A stretch of 64,000 nucleotides of DNA from Hyphomicrobiales bacterium (GTDB lineage: Bacteria > Pseudomonadota > Alphaproteobacteria > Rhizobiales > JAJFHB01): contig JAJFHE010000075.1 of assembly GCA_021775755.1 (NCBI GenBank), forward strand, positions 1 to 64,000. Reading direction: 5' to 3'. The position numbers were made by a program, and so were the translations under genes. Positions within the stretch are counted from its first letter, which is position 1. Each line of letters opens with the position of its first letter. The notes below the pieces were generated by a model that saw only the letters and a list, made by a program, of their open reading frames with translations, was not told the DNA's origin and ran no database searches. Positions 34,414 through 43,903 of the stretch are shown in pieces.

Positions 34414-35223
34414 ATGATCGACAGGCGTGGAGTTCTCCGGTCACTCGGGTATGCGCTGGCTGTCATGCCATTCAATCCGGCGTGGGCGGATGGCAACGAA
34501 TTCACTCTTGGCGCAACGACGACGACGCGGGATTCCGGGCTGCTTGAGTTTCTTCTTGAGCGGTTCGCCGGTGGCGATGTGCATCTGATCCGCACAGTTG
34601 TGCGCGGATCGGGCGAGGTGCTTGAGCTTGGCCGGCGCGGCGATTTCGATGTGCTTCTCGTGCATGATCCCAAAGCAGAGGAAGAATTCGTTTCCCAGGG
34701 CCACGCGCTTTCGCGTCGCACGGTCATGACGAACAGTTTTGTGATTGTAGGACCGGACGACGTTTCGCTTGGGGCGGACGCATCCGCACCGCTGGACGTT
34801 CTGTCTGAAATCCGGTCCCGCGGACTGCCGTTTATCAGCCGCGGCGACAACAGCGGCACTCATCGCGCTGAACTCGCGCTATGGCAAGATAACGGCGTGT
34901 CGCCCGCCGAATTTGCGCCCTGGTACCGGAATGCCGGAAACGGTATGGGGGCGACGCTCAATATGGCGACCGGCCTCGGCGCCTTTACCCTGAGCGACAT
35001 CGCCTCGTGGGAGGCCTTCGGCAACCGCACAGGCATGGAGATCAAGGCTCGCGACGATGCTGCACTTGAAAACCGCTACAGCGTTTTGGTGACACGTACC
35101 GGCACCAGTGCGGGGGGCGGGACGGCTTTTGCCGATTGGCTTGTTTCGCGCGATGGACAGCAAGCCATAGGCGAATTCAGGGTAAACGGAGTACAGGTGT
35201 TTTTCCCAGCCGAGACAGAATAG
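34414..35223 (+). CDS. TupA-like tungstate/molybdate-type periplasmic binding protein
   Basis: A 269-residue exported protein resembling the tungstate ABC transporter binding protein TupA. It shows a signal with twin arginine (MIDRRGVLRSLGYALAV), then GATTTTRDSGLLEFLLERF, VMTNSFVIVGPDD, FISRGDNSGTHRAELALW and a late NRYSVLVTR segment. The conserved Thr/Ser-rich and RGDNSGTH motifs bind the oxyanion in the family. No tupB or tupC gene is next to it. Its pairing with a Crp/Fnr regulator behind FNR boxes suggests supply of, or sensing of, a metal used under low oxygen, which is inference. Confidence 0.83.
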   Translation: MIDRRGVLRSLGYALAVMPFNPAWADGNEFTLGATTTTRDSGLLEFLLERFAGGDVHLIRTVVRGSGEVLELGRRGDFDVLLVHDPKAEEEFVSQGHALSRRTVMTNSFVIVGPDDVSLGADASAPLDVLSEIRSRGLPFISRGDNSGTHRAELALWQDNGVSPAEFAPWYRNAGNGMGATLNMATGLGAFTLSDIASWEAFGNRTGMEIKARDDAALENRYSVLVTRTGTSAGGGTAFADWLVSRDGQQAIGEFRVNGVQVFFPAETE

Positions 35224-35226
35224 TGT

Positions 35227-35784
35227 CTAAGCGACTTCCTCGCCCCATGCGAGGAGTTCGCGGCGCAGATTGCGAAATCGGTCTTCCACTTGCGCATCGA
35301 ACAACGGGTCGTTGTTGTCGTTCAGTTCCGCATCAATCGCGGCCCAGTCCCGATCTTTCAATGAGGCCAGCGCTGCGGGGAAAAACTCACGCTCTTCCAT
35401 GGCCATATGTTGGCGTTCCTTGACGACAAAGTTTCTCGCGATCTCAACGAACTGCCTGCGCGGCATCTGCACTTCGAGCAGGACGTTGTCTAGCGCGTGG
35501 ATGAATTCTTCCAGACGCGTCATTACATCGGCGTGCTCGTCTTCAAGATCGCTCAGGTCTGCGATCTTGTCCGGCGCGCGCGCCATGAGGCGGCGGTAGA
35601 TCACGTCTTCCTTGGGATGGTGGCAAAGCCGGGGAAATGCGTCGAAATATTCGGTAATCGACTTTATCAACTCGAGATTCGGGTTATCGGCGCGTTCCAG
35701 CTTCGCAATCTGATGCTCAAGCAGGCCGAGGAGCCTGGACATATTGACATGCTCGGTGCGCAGAATGTCGATGGTGCGTGCCAT
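35227..35784 (-). CDS. Hemerythrin HHE-domain protein
   Basis: A 185-residue helical protein whose histidines and glutamates (RTEHVNMSRLLGLLEHQ, CHHPKEDVIYRRLM, LEDEHADVM, KERQHMAMEEREFFPAAL) fit a di-iron hemerythrin-like site able to bind O2, NO or sense oxidants. The ATG at 35784 is used because homology begins there; an FNR-type box lies 58 bases upstream. It converges with the tupA-like gene (gap 3 bases). A second hemerythrin gene lies on the far side of the cco cluster. Confidence 0.88.
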   Translation of the reverse strand: MARTIDILRTEHVNMSRLLGLLEHQIAKLERADNPNLELIKSITEYFDAFPRLCHHPKEDVIYRRLMARAPDKIADLSDLEDEHADVMTRLEEFIHALDNVLLEVQMPRRQFVEIARNFVVKERQHMAMEEREFFPAALASLKDRDWAAIDAELNDNNDPLFDAQVEDRFRNLRRELLAWGEEVA

Positions 35785-35842
35785 GGTCCCGCCAGTTTCC
35801 CTGCAATATGGAAAAGGGTAGAGCCCGGCGTCTTCGCGCCCC

Positions 35843-35856
35843 TTGATTTGCGTCAA
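35843..35856. promoter_or_regulatory. FNR/FixK-type box upstream of hemerythrin gene
   Basis: TTGATTTGCGTCAA matches TTGAT-N4-ATCAA with one base changed. It is 58 bases upstream of the hemerythrin ATG on the minus strand. It is also only 21 bases past the ccoS stop. Confidence 0.72.
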
Positions 35857-35877
35857 GATTAATTGCCGCCCTTGGTA

Positions 35878-36027
35878 TTACTCGCCGTCTTCCTCATCCA
35901 CGAGGATGCGCATGGCGGCGCCGTCGAGATCTTCATACTGACCCGAGCGCAGCGACCAGACGAAGGCGATCAGGCCCAGGCCGCCGAGAAACAGGGCCGC
36001 TGGAATTAGGATGAGCAGGTTCGTCAT
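35878..36027 (-). CDS. ccoS: CcoS, cbb3 oxidase maturation protein
   Basis: A 49-residue protein, MTNLLILIPAALFLGGLG at the start, with one membrane helix and an acidic tail with Tyr-Glu-Asp-Leu-Asp. This is the usual form of CcoS, which is needed for cofactor insertion (heme b and copper) into cbb3-type oxidase. Its ATG overlaps the ccoI stop by 4 bases, the standard end of the ccoGHIS operon. The gene is short but placement, length and hydrophobic pattern all agree. Confidence 0.9.
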   Translation of the reverse strand: MTNLLILIPAALFLGGLGLIAFVWSLRSGQYEDLDGAAMRILVDEEDGE

Positions 36028-38378
36028 GCCGCGCTCCGGTCGGACGGCCGCGCAGACGCGGCGGGCTGCCGGGGCTCAGCGCCCGATGCCGTGTCCCGTC
36101 CCGAATGCGGGATGCCGATCCGCAGTCGCATGGCGTTGCAGCTTACGATGATCGATGAGGTCGACATGGCGATCGCCGCGACCAGTGGCGAGGCATATCC
36201 GAGTACCGCGAAGGGTATCGCGATCACGTTGTACGCCGCGGCGATGCCGAAGTTCTGCAGAACCAGTGCCTTGGCGCGCCGCGCGATGGTATGCGCCGTA
36301 GCAACCGCGGAAAGATTGTCGCCAAAGAAAACGAAATCCGCCGCCATACGGCCGACGTCTGCCGCTGTCGAAGGCGCCATGGATGTGTAACCGGCGGCGA
36401 GCGCGGGTGCATCGTTGATCCCGTCGCCGACCATCAAAACCTTGGCACCACCGCCGGCAAGCTTTTGCAGGTAGCGTGCCTTGGCAACCGGGTCGACGGC
36501 CGATTGCCGGCGCTTGATGCCGAGCAGACGGGCCATATGTTCGACTGCCCCGGGGCGGTCGCCGGAAAGGATCTCCACCTTGAGCGATCGCTGTTTCAGC
36601 GCCGCAAGCGTCTGCACGGCGTCAGGGCGCGGTTCATCTTCAAAGCGCAACACCACCATGCGGCTGTCGCCAACCTTGAGGCAAAGCTCAAGCCTGCCGT
36701 CGTCGGATGGCGTCTCGTTTTCGAGAGAGTTTCCGTCCCCCGGCGCTTCGCCGCACCATGCCCGGCTGCCGAGCCGCACGGTCTGGTTGCCACGATGGCC
36801 GAGAAGACCGGATCCGGGCACCTCTTCGACCGCGTCGAGCGGGGTGGGTGAAACGCCGCGTTGCGCCGCCATGGCGGTCACCGCGCGCGATAGGGGGTGG
36901 CGGCTGCCGGCCGCCAGACCGGCGGCGAGGCCGAGATGCTCGACATCGAGTGCCGCGGGGCCAGTCAGGTGCGGGCGGCCGAGTGTCAGCGTGCCTGTCT
37001 TGTCGAACACGGCGGTATCGATGGCCGCAAGGCGTTCCATTGCGTCGCCGCTCTTTGCCATGATGCCGGCTTGAAACAATGCACCGCTTGCGACCACCTG
37101 CACGACCGGCACCGCCAGACCGAGCGCGCAGGGACAGGTAATGATCAGTACCGCGATTGCCGCGAGAAGGGCGGTGTGCCAGTCGCCACCACCCACCAGC
37201 ATCCAGCCGATGAATGTCGCAAGGGCGGTGATGTGCACAGCCGGGGCATAGATGCGTGCGGCGGCGTCGGCGAGGCGAACGTAGTGCGCCTTGTGTTGTT
37301 CAGCGGCTTCCATCGTGGCGATGATCGATGCCAGCAATGTCTCGCCGCCGCACGCCTCGACGCGTATGTCGAGCGTTGCGGAAAGATTGGTGGTGCCTTC
37401 GTGAACACGTGTGCCGGCGCTGGCGGTTTCAGGCATGCTTTCCCCGGTCAGCATCGAGCGGTCGATGTCGCTCGTGCCGGAAACGACGACACCATCGACG
37501 GGGAGCGACTCGTCGGGGGCGACGCTTATTATGTCGCCGGCTGCGAGTTCGGCGATCGCACGCGGTGTAAGGGAACCATCGGGAAGTTTGAACGCAGCGG
37601 TGCGTGCGGTGAGCGAGACGAGCTGCGAGACCGCATCGCGCGCGCGCGCGCGCGTCCGGTGATCGAGATACCTGCCCACCAGAAGAAAGAACAGCAGCAT
37701 TACCGCGGCATCGAAATACGCCACATCGCCGTGGCCAATTGTTTCATAGAGGCTCATCGCGCCAGCAAGGATCACGGCGAGGGAGATCGGCACGTCCATG
37801 TTGAGACTGCGGGCGCTGAGTGCCGTCCATGCGGAGCGGAAGAAGACGCGTCCGGAAAAGGCGATCGCCGGTAACGCAATCAGAGCGGAAAGCCAGTGAA
37901 ACAGATCACGTGTCGCATCGCTCGCACCGGACCAGACGGAGACCGACAAAAGCATGATATTGCCCGCCGCAAAGCCGGCGACGGCCATTGCGAGGACCAG
38001 TTCGCGGCTGCGTTTGCGGTCGGCCTCGGCGGCGTCTTCGCGCTCGGCGAAGGGATGCGAGGCGTAGCCGGCTGTCTGCAGAAGATCGACGAACTCGGCC
38101 GGTTCGGCTGCCGCGCTGCGCCACTGCACGGCAACGCGGCGCGTTGACATGTTGACGCGCGCTTCGGTGACCGCGCTATGGCCGTTCAGAGCGCGTTCGA
38201 TGCGGCCGATACATCCGGCGCAGTGCATGTCGGGGACGACGAGCTCCAGGCGAGAAATGCCGGGCCTAACCTCGTGTGCAAATCCGGATAGTTCGTCGGT
38301 GCTTTTGGCGACGGCCTGAGGGTTTGCAAATGAGATGTCCGGCAACCGGCCATTGGTCTTGCTGCGGCAACTGGTCAT
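36024..38378 (-). CDS. ccoI: CcoI, P1B-type copper-transporting ATPase for cbb3 oxidase
   Basis: A 784-residue membrane ATPase that supplies copper for cytochrome cbb3 assembly. Motifs in order: heavy-metal-binding DMHCAGC near residue 50, TGES, the intramembrane Cys-Pro-Cys (TCPCALGLAVP), the phosphorylated Asp in DKTGTLT, HP in SRHPLSRAV, and GDGINDAPAL. About eight transmembrane segments are evident. The ATG at 38378 overlaps the ccoH stop by 4 bases; an upstream start at 38465 would run far into ccoH. A run of nine CG dinucleotides lies inside the gene at 37637-37654. Confidence 0.95.
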   Translation of the reverse strand: MTSCRSKTNGRLPDISFANPQAVAKSTDELSGFAHEVRPGISRLELVVPDMHCAGCIGRIERALNGHSAVTEARVNMSTRRVAVQWRSAAAEPAEFVDLLQTAGYASHPFAEREDAAEADRKRSRELVLAMAVAGFAAGNIMLLSVSVWSGASDATRDLFHWLSALIALPAIAFSGRVFFRSAWTALSARSLNMDVPISLAVILAGAMSLYETIGHGDVAYFDAAVMLLFFLLVGRYLDHRTRARARDAVSQLVSLTARTAAFKLPDGSLTPRAIAELAAGDIISVAPDESLPVDGVVVSGTSDIDRSMLTGESMPETASAGTRVHEGTTNLSATLDIRVEACGGETLLASIIATMEAAEQHKAHYVRLADAAARIYAPAVHITALATFIGWMLVGGGDWHTALLAAIAVLIITCPCALGLAVPVVQVVASGALFQAGIMAKSGDAMERLAAIDTAVFDKTGTLTLGRPHLTGPAALDVEHLGLAAGLAAGSRHPLSRAVTAMAAQRGVSPTPLDAVEEVPGSGLLGHRGNQTVRLGSRAWCGEAPGDGNSLENETPSDDGRLELCLKVGDSRMVVLRFEDEPRPDAVQTLAALKQRSLKVEILSGDRPGAVEHMARLLGIKRRQSAVDPVAKARYLQKLAGGGAKVLMVGDGINDAPALAAGYTSMAPSTAADVGRMAADFVFFGDNLSAVATAHTIARRAKALVLQNFGIAAAYNVIAIPFAVLGYASPLVAAIAMSTSSIIVSCNAMRLRIGIPHSGRDTASGAEPRQPAASARPSDRSAA
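37637..37654. repeat. (CG)9 dinucleotide run inside ccoI
   Basis: Eighteen bases of uninterrupted alternating C and G code for the RARAR part of DHRTRARARDAV. A run of this length is prone to slipped-strand change by two bases and to left-handed helix formation. Confidence 0.85.
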
Positions 38379-38884
38379 TGCCGGTCCCCGGCTCTGATCC
38401 ACAGCCGATAATCGAGCCGGTAGGGCTCGTGCCCGTGGGAAACGACACGCAGGTCCGCTGTCCATATGCCATCGTCCAGCACCATGGCGAGTTCGTAGTT
38501 TCCAGGCGAGGTCTCACGCAGCACGACGCTTTGGTCCGCGTCCTCATGTACGGGTCTGGCGACGCTGGCGGTTACGGTTGCACCGCGGACCGGCGTGCCG
38601 GTGCTGTCGTGCAAAGTGAATTGCAAGGCTCCGCTTTTGTATTCGAGACCGCTTTGCCAGCCGCGCTGCGCTTGTGCGTCCGCCTGGCGCAGCACTTCAT
38701 TGTAGTGCTGGCTTGCAACAAAGCCGTTTTCCACAACGAGGCCGCTCCAGCTGCCGGCGGCGAAAACCGCGAGTGCAACGTTGACTGCGATAACGACACC
38801 GAAAAAGCTGCCGACGATCGCCAGCATGTGCCAGCCGGTAAATGGCCTTATCGGCTTTTCGCGGGGTGCGGTTGATTGGGCCAT
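38375..38884 (-). CDS. ccoH: CcoH (FixH family) cbb3 oxidase assembly protein
   Basis: A 169-residue protein with one N-terminal membrane segment (FTGWHMLAIVGSFFGVVIAVNVALAVF) and a periplasmic domain containing YNEVLRQADAQAQRGW and late strands with YELAMVLDDGIWTADLRV. This is the FixH/CcoH family, which stabilises the assembling cbb3 complex. Start chosen at ATG 38884, just before the membrane helix; further upstream sequence lies within ccoG. It overlaps ccoI by 4 bases and follows ccoG by 7. Confidence 0.93.
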   Translation of the reverse strand: MAQSTAPREKPIRPFTGWHMLAIVGSFFGVVIAVNVALAVFAAGSWSGLVVENGFVASQHYNEVLRQADAQAQRGWQSGLEYKSGALQFTLHDSTGTPVRGATVTASVARPVHEDADQSVVLRETSPGNYELAMVLDDGIWTADLRVVSHGHEPYRLDYRLWIRAGDRQ

Positions 38885-38891
38885 GTTTCGG

Positions 38892-40376
38892 TCACTCGCT
38901 CGGCGCATTGAATATGGCGTCGTAGAAGGCTGTTTCCTCGCCGTTTTCTTCGACGATCGAGAATCTGAACGACGTCGCATCGCCGCTCAGATAGGCAGGG
39001 TATGCGGTCACGTAAATCTTTACCGAGCGCTGGTTGTCGGGTTCAACATCGAGGATCACCGTCCGCGTTGCGTCATCGGAGGCTCCCGCAAGCGCCAGCG
39101 TGGCGCCGCTCAGGTGATCGACACTCAGCCTGAACGTGCGCGGTTCGGCTAGCATGTTGAGGATCTTGATGGTGTAGCCGTTACGGATGCCGCCGTCGCT
39201 CAGTTGTACGAACTGGGGATTGCGGTCATGCAGAACGGAGATGTCGAGCCGGTCGCGTGACAGCAGCGAGACAAGCATTGCCAGACCGGCCAGCCCCCAG
39301 ATAGCGGTGTAGATCAGCGTGCGTGGACGGATCACGGATTTCAGCGTCGTGTGCACCGGGTTTTCCGGCGTGCTGGCGGCATAGTTCTGCACGGTGTTGT
39401 AGGAAATCAGCCCGCGCGGCCGGCCGGTTTTTTCCATCACAGAATCGCAGGCGTCGATGCACAGTGCACAGGTTATGCACTCAAGCTGCTCGCCGTCGCG
39501 AATGTCGATGCCCTGTGGGCACACTGCAACGCAAAGATTGCAGTCGATGCAGTCGCCATAGGTTGTGTCGGTGTCCTTGCGCCGTGCGCCCTCATGGGCG
39601 CGAGGCTCGCCGCGCCATGCGTTGTATGTGACAACGAGCGACGACTCGTCGAGCATCGCTCCCTGGATGCGCGGCCAAGGGCACATGTAGGTGCACACTT
39701 GTTCGCGCATGAATCCGGCGAATATGTAGGTCGTGGCGGTGAGTACACCGACCGTCGCGTAGGCAACGAAGGGTGCTTGAAACGTCGCAAAATTGTAGGC
39801 AAGGCCCGGTGCGTCGGCGAAATAAAAGATCCAAGCGCCGCCGGTGGCGATGGCGATGAGAATCCAGATCACGTGCTTGGTGACATACTTGCGTAGCTTG
39901 TCGGATGACCAGGCTGCGTTGTCGAGTTTGATACGGGCGTTGCGGTCGCCTTCCACCCACCGTTCCACAACCAGGAACAGATCAACCCAGACGGTTTGCG
40001 GACAGCTGTAGCCGCACCAGGCCCGCCCGACGGTTGACGTGACCAGGAACAACCCGATGCCGGCCATGATCAAGAGGCCGGCGATATAGTAGAACTCCTG
40101 TGGCCAGATCTCGATGAAGAAGAAGTAGAAACGCTCGTTCGCGAGATCCACCAGCACGGCCTGATCGGGTGCGTGCGGGCCGCGGTCCCAGCGCAGCCAC
40201 GGGGTGATGTAATAGATCGCAAGCGTGATGCCCATGATCCACCACTTCAGACTCCGGAAGGTTCCCGAAACCCGCTTGGGAAAGATTTTGACGCGCGACT
40301 TGTAATTTTCCCGCCGGTGCTTGGCATTGACGGCTTCGACGTCAATCGTGTCGACAGTGTTCAGCACCTTGGTCAT
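38892..40376 (-). CDS. ccoG: CcoG (FixG) cytochrome c oxidase accessory protein, 2[4Fe-4S]
   Basis: A 494-residue membrane iron-sulfur protein that acts in copper reduction or handling for cbb3 assembly. It has several membrane segments, the CGYSCPQTVW motif of the family, and two ferredoxin-like clusters (DCIDCNLCVAVCP and CITCALCIDACDSVM). The C-terminal half is an immunoglobulin-like periplasmic domain of the FixG type. It lies 6 bases after ccoP and 7 before ccoH on the same strand, as in the standard fixNOQP-fixGHIS order. Confidence 0.95.
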   Translation of the reverse strand: MTKVLNTVDTIDVEAVNAKHRRENYKSRVKIFPKRVSGTFRSLKWWIMGITLAIYYITPWLRWDRGPHAPDQAVLVDLANERFYFFFIEIWPQEFYYIAGLLIMAGIGLFLVTSTVGRAWCGYSCPQTVWVDLFLVVERWVEGDRNARIKLDNAAWSSDKLRKYVTKHVIWILIAIATGGAWIFYFADAPGLAYNFATFQAPFVAYATVGVLTATTYIFAGFMREQVCTYMCPWPRIQGAMLDESSLVVTYNAWRGEPRAHEGARRKDTDTTYGDCIDCNLCVAVCPQGIDIRDGEQLECITCALCIDACDSVMEKTGRPRGLISYNTVQNYAASTPENPVHTTLKSVIRPRTLIYTAIWGLAGLAMLVSLLSRDRLDISVLHDRNPQFVQLSDGGIRNGYTIKILNMLAEPRTFRLSVDHLSGATLALAGASDDATRTVILDVEPDNQRSVKIYVTAYPAYLSGDATSFRFSIVEENGEETAFYDAIFNAPSE

Positions 40377-40382
40377 TGCAAG

Positions 40383-41252
40383 TTACTCACCACCTCCAAG
40401 CGAATGCACGAATACCGTCAGCTGTTTTACGGTGGCCTCATCGAGACGGTGTGCCCAGGCAGGCATCACGCCATGTTTCGGGTTCGCAATCTGGGTACGT
40501 ATGGAAGCGCCATCGCTGCCGTAGAACCAGATCGCATCGCCGAGTGCCGGTGCTCCCTGAAACTGATCGCCCGCGCCGTTCTCACCGTGGCATGCCGCGC
40601 AGTTGTCACTATAACCGATCGCGCCACGGCCTGCAGCCTCGCCATCGTGTTCCTGGTTCGACAGCGCCAGAACGTGTTGGGCGATGTCGGCGATCTCCGT
40701 CTTCTCGAGCATTTCATCACGGCCGAACGCAGGCATTTCCGAATACCGTGTTTCGTCGTCGTCGTCGAAACGCACGCCGTGTGCGATCGTCAAGTGGATG
40801 TCGTCCAGCGTGCCGCCCCACAGCCATTCGTCGTCATTGAGATTGGGATAGCCGGCCGCGCCCGCCGCACCCGATCCATGACACTGGGAGCAGTTTACGG
40901 CAAAGGCCGAACGCCCGCCCGCGACGGCGAAGGTAAAGAGATCCTGGTCGCTCCTGATCTGTTCGAGTGAGCTTGTGCGGATGCGGTCTATGTAAACCGA
41001 CTGTTCGGCCGCCGCCTCACTCAACTCTTGCGCGACTTCGGCGCGGCTCGAATAGCCGAGCACACCGGTTGTGGCCGAGTTGATGAGCGGGATCGCGGGA
41101 TACAGAATGACATAGCCGAGCGCCCAGATGCATGTCGCATAAAAGGTCCACAACCACCATTTGGGAAGCGGTGTGTTGAGTTCCTTGATGCCGTCCCATT
41201 CGTGGCCGGTGGTGTCGGTTCCGCTGTGTTCGTCGCGTTCGATGTCAGCCAT
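40383..41252 (-). CDS. ccoP: CcoP, cbb3 oxidase diheme cytochrome c subunit
   Basis: A 289-residue subunit with one N-terminal membrane anchor (WWLWTFYATCIWALGYVILYP) and two heme c motifs, NCSQCHGSG and NCAACHGENG, each followed by a methionine-containing segment (YSEMPAFG, HGVMPAWA). It passes electrons from soluble cytochrome c to CcoO/CcoN. The ATG at 41252 has GAGGA at a workable distance; a TTG at 41261 is the alternative. The start region overlaps the ccoQ stop closely. Confidence 0.95.
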   Translation of the reverse strand: MADIERDEHSGTDTTGHEWDGIKELNTPLPKWWLWTFYATCIWALGYVILYPAIPLINSATTGVLGYSSRAEVAQELSEAAAEQSVYIDRIRTSSLEQIRSDQDLFTFAVAGGRSAFAVNCSQCHGSGAAGAAGYPNLNDDEWLWGGTLDDIHLTIAHGVRFDDDDETRYSEMPAFGRDEMLEKTEIADIAQHVLALSNQEHDGEAAGRGAIGYSDNCAACHGENGAGDQFQGAPALGDAIWFYGSDGASIRTQIANPKHGVMPAWAHRLDEATVKQLTVFVHSLGGGE

Positions 41253-41257
41253 ATTGC

Positions 41258-41407
41258 TCAATCCTCTTTCAGAGGGATGTTTGCGTCATCTTCGTATCTC
41301 TGGCGCGAGCCGGGCCGGAACACGAAAATGACGATGCCGACGAAGAGGACCGTGAGGCCGACCAGGCCCCAGGTATCGGCGAACTGTCTCATGGTTTCAT
41401 AGTCCAT
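41258..41407 (-). CDS. ccoQ: CcoQ, small cbb3 oxidase subunit
   Basis: A 49-residue protein, MDYETMRQFADTWGLVGLT at the start, with one membrane helix and a basic then acidic tail (RPGSRQRYEDDANIPLKED). This is the normal length and pattern of CcoQ/FixQ, which stabilises the oxidase. It lies between ccoO (4 bases away) and ccoP, its expected place. Confidence 0.92.
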   Translation of the reverse strand: MDYETMRQFADTWGLVGLTVLFVGIVIFVFRPGSRQRYEDDANIPLKED

Positions 41408-41411
41408 CGCT

Positions 41412-42140
41412 TCACCTCAGGTTCTGGTCGGCCTGGTAGGCGGAGAAGTCCACCAGGGTGCCGAGCATTTGAAGGTAGGCGACGAGAGCATCCATCTCCG
41501 TCACCCGCGAAGGGTCTCCGTCGAAGTCGCGAACTTGAGCCTTGGGATAGCGTTCTCCTACGGCATCGGCACCGTCCGCATCAGGATTTGCCTGAGCGAG
41601 CAGGTCGGCGCTCGCGTTTGCGATCATCTCATCGCTGTACGGCACACCCACCGCCGCATTGGCGCGCAGGTGATCGGCCATGTCGTCGACGCGAACGTCC
41701 ACATCAAGCATCCACGAGTATGCGGGCATGACTGACTCGGGCACCACGGATCTGGGGTCAACCATGTGCTGAACGTGCCACTCATCTGAGTAGCGTCCAC
41801 CGACCCGGGCAAGGTCGGGGCCGGTGCGCTTCGATCCCCACTGGAAGGGGTGGTCGTACATGCTCTCGGCCGCCAGTGAGTAATGGCCATAGCGTTCCAC
41901 TTCGTCGCGGAACGGCCGGATCATCTGGCTGTGGCAGGTGTAGCAGCCTTCGCGGATGTAGATGTTGCGGCCGGTGAGCTCCAGTGGCGAGTAGGGACGC
42001 ATGCCCCGGACACGCTCGATGGTGTTCTCCAGATAGAACAGCGGTGCAATCTCAACGATGCCGCCGATGGTCACCACCAGAAGGCTTAAGACAAGCAGCA
42101 AGGTGGCGTTGGTTTCGATTATTTTATGAGAAAACTTCAT
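41412..42140 (-). CDS. ccoO: CcoO, cbb3 oxidase monoheme cytochrome c subunit
   Basis: A 242-residue subunit with an N-terminal membrane anchor ([21 protein letters not shown]) and a single heme c site, [13 protein letters not shown]. The sixth ligand is probably the Met in [14 protein letters not shown] 42140 is preceded by GAGGAG on the minus strand. It lies 14 bases after ccoN. Confidence 0.96.
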   Translation of the reverse strand: MKFSHKIIETNATLLLVLSLLVVTIGGIVEIAPLFYLENTIERVRGMRPYSPLELTGRNIYIREGCYTCHSQMIRPFRDEVERYGHYSLAAESMYDHPFQWGSKRTGPDLARVGGRYSDEWHVQHMVDPRSVVPESVMPAYSWMLDVDVRVDDMADHLRANAAVGVPYSDEMIANASADLLAQANPDADGADAVGERYPKAQVRDFDGDPSRVTEMDALVAYLQMLGTLVDFSAYQADQNLR

Positions 42141-42154
42141 TATCCGCTGTCTCC

Positions 42155-43765
42155 TCAAGCTGCAGACTGTGCCGGCGCGGCATCGCCAACGGGGGCATCG
42201 GCACGGTCGTCACCGCGGATCGTGCGAACCATGTTGTAGGCCATGATCAGCCCGCCGGTGAGATAGAGCAAACCGCCAAGGCCGCGGATGACATAGAAGG
42301 GGTGCATGGCCGCGACGGTTTCGGCGAAGCTGTACTCGAGGAAGCCGAGTGCATCATAGGCGCGCCACATGAGGCCCTGCATGATGCCCGACACCCACAT
42401 GGAGGATGCGTAGAGTACGATGCCGAGCGTTGCCAGCCAGAAGTGCCAGTTGACGAGGCGCAGGCTGTACATTTCCGTGCGGTTCCACAGTTTCGGCACC
42501 AGGAAGTAGATGGCGCCGAAGCTCACCATGCCGACCCAGCCAAGCGCGCCGGAGTGCACGTGGCCGATTGTCCAGTCGGTGTAGTGGCTGAGAGAGTTGA
42601 CGGCCTTGATCGACATGACCGGACCTTCGAAGGTGCTCATGCCGTAGAACGCCACCGAAATCACCATCATGCGCAGCACCGGGTCGGTACGCAGCTTGTC
42701 CCAGGCACCGGACAGCGTCATCAGGCCATTGATCATGCCGCCCCAACTCGGCATCCACAACATGATGGAAAACACCATGCCAAGGGTTTGCGCCCAATCG
42801 GGCAGGGCGGTGTAGTGCAGGTGGTGCGGCCCCGCCCAGATATACAGGAAGATCAGCGACCAGAAGTGCACGATGGACAAACGGTAACTGTAGACCGGGC
42901 GCCCGGCACGCTTCGGCACGAAGTAATACATAATGCCCAGGAAGCCGGCGGTGAGAAAGAACCCCACCGCGTTATGGCCATACCACCACTGTGTCAGCGC
43001 ATCCTGCACACCGGCGAACAGCACGTAGCTCTTGGTGCCGAGGAACGATACGGGCACGGAAAGATTGTTCACCACATGCAGCATCGCAACGGTCACGATA
43101 AACGACAGGAAGAACCAGTTTGCGACGTAGATATGCGGTTCCTTGCGCTTCAGGAGCGTGCCGAGGAAGACGAGCAGATAGACCACCCAGACGATTGTCA
43201 GCCAGAGATCCACATACCATTCCGGTTCGGCGTATTCCTTGCTCTGGGTGATGCCCAGCAGATAACCGGTTGCCGCTAGCACGATGAAGAGCTGATAGCC
43301 CCAGAATACGAACCAGGCCGCATTGCCGAGTGCCAGACGGGTCTGGCAAGTGCGCTGGACGACATAGAAACTCGTGCACAGCAATGCGTTGCCGCCAAAG
43401 GCGAACACGACGGCGGATGTATGCAGCGGCCGCAGCCTGCCGAAGCTTGTCCATGGCAGGTCCAGATTGAGCGCCGGATAGGCAAGCTGAAACGCTATGA
43501 CGACACCGACCAGGAAGCCCGCAAGGCCCCAGAAAATGGTGGCGATGGCTCCGGCTCGCACGACGCCGTCAAGATACTTTTCCTGACCCGCGGTGCTCGC
43601 ACCACCGAAACTCACGGTGCGGGCGCGCCAGATAATGGCGATCGCACAGGCAATGATGACGATCCAGGCGTGAGCCGCGAACAGGCCGTCATGGGCCTTT
43701 GCGGCGAGCACTACCGCGGCGAGCGCGGCGAGTCCAAGCGAGATAAAATAGGCAACGGTCCCCAT
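42155..43765 (-). CDS. ccoN: CcoN, cbb3-type cytochrome c oxidase catalytic subunit I
   Basis: The 536-residue heme-copper oxidase subunit reduces O2 to water at low oxygen and pumps protons. It carries the copper-B histidine and cross-linked tyrosine region [12 protein letters not shown], the histidine pair in [17 protein letters not shown], and further heme-ligand histidines in [11 protein letters not shown], with about 12 membrane segments. ATG 43765 has GAGGGA upstream; further upstream in-frame starts lie in the control region. An FNR-type box lies about 140 bases upstream, in the region shared with a divergent hemerythrin gene. Confidence 0.97.
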   Translation of the reverse strand: MGTVAYFISLGLAALAAVVLAAKAHDGLFAAHAWIVIIACAIAIIWRARTVSFGGASTAGQEKYLDGVVRAGAIATIFWGLAGFLVGVVIAFQLAYPALNLDLPWTSFGRLRPLHTSAVVFAFGGNALLCTSFYVVQRTCQTRLALGNAAWFVFWGYQLFIVLAATGYLLGITQSKEYAEPEWYVDLWLTIVWVVYLLVFLGTLLKRKEPHIYVANWFFLSFIVTVAMLHVVNNLSVPVSFLGTKSYVLFAGVQDALTQWWYGHNAVGFFLTAGFLGIMYYFVPKRAGRPVYSYRLSIVHFWSLIFLYIWAGPHHLHYTALPDWAQTLGMVFSIMLWMPSWGGMINGLMTLSGAWDKLRTDPVLRMMVISVAFYGMSTFEGPVMSIKAVNSLSHYTDWTIGHVHSGALGWVGMVSFGAIYFLVPKLWNRTEMYSLRLVNWHFWLATLGIVLYASSMWVSGIMQGLMWRAYDALGFLEYSFAETVAAMHPFYVIRGLGGLLYLTGGLIMAYNMVRTIRGDDRADAPVGDAAPAQSAA

Positions 43766-43903
43766 GTCTTCCCTCATGCAGCTGCGCAAATGATTCCGGT
43801 AGTTTGGGCCGCTCGAACGAGTGCACAACACCGGTATCGTAGTGGCGTGCCGGCCCCCCCTTAGGATTCGCGCGCAAAATGCCTCAAGTTCTGTCGAGGC
43901 GAC

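Noticed and set aside
42354-42797. Open frame in another frame within ccoN
   Set aside because: ccoN is complete and conserved in its own frame; this one has no independent support.
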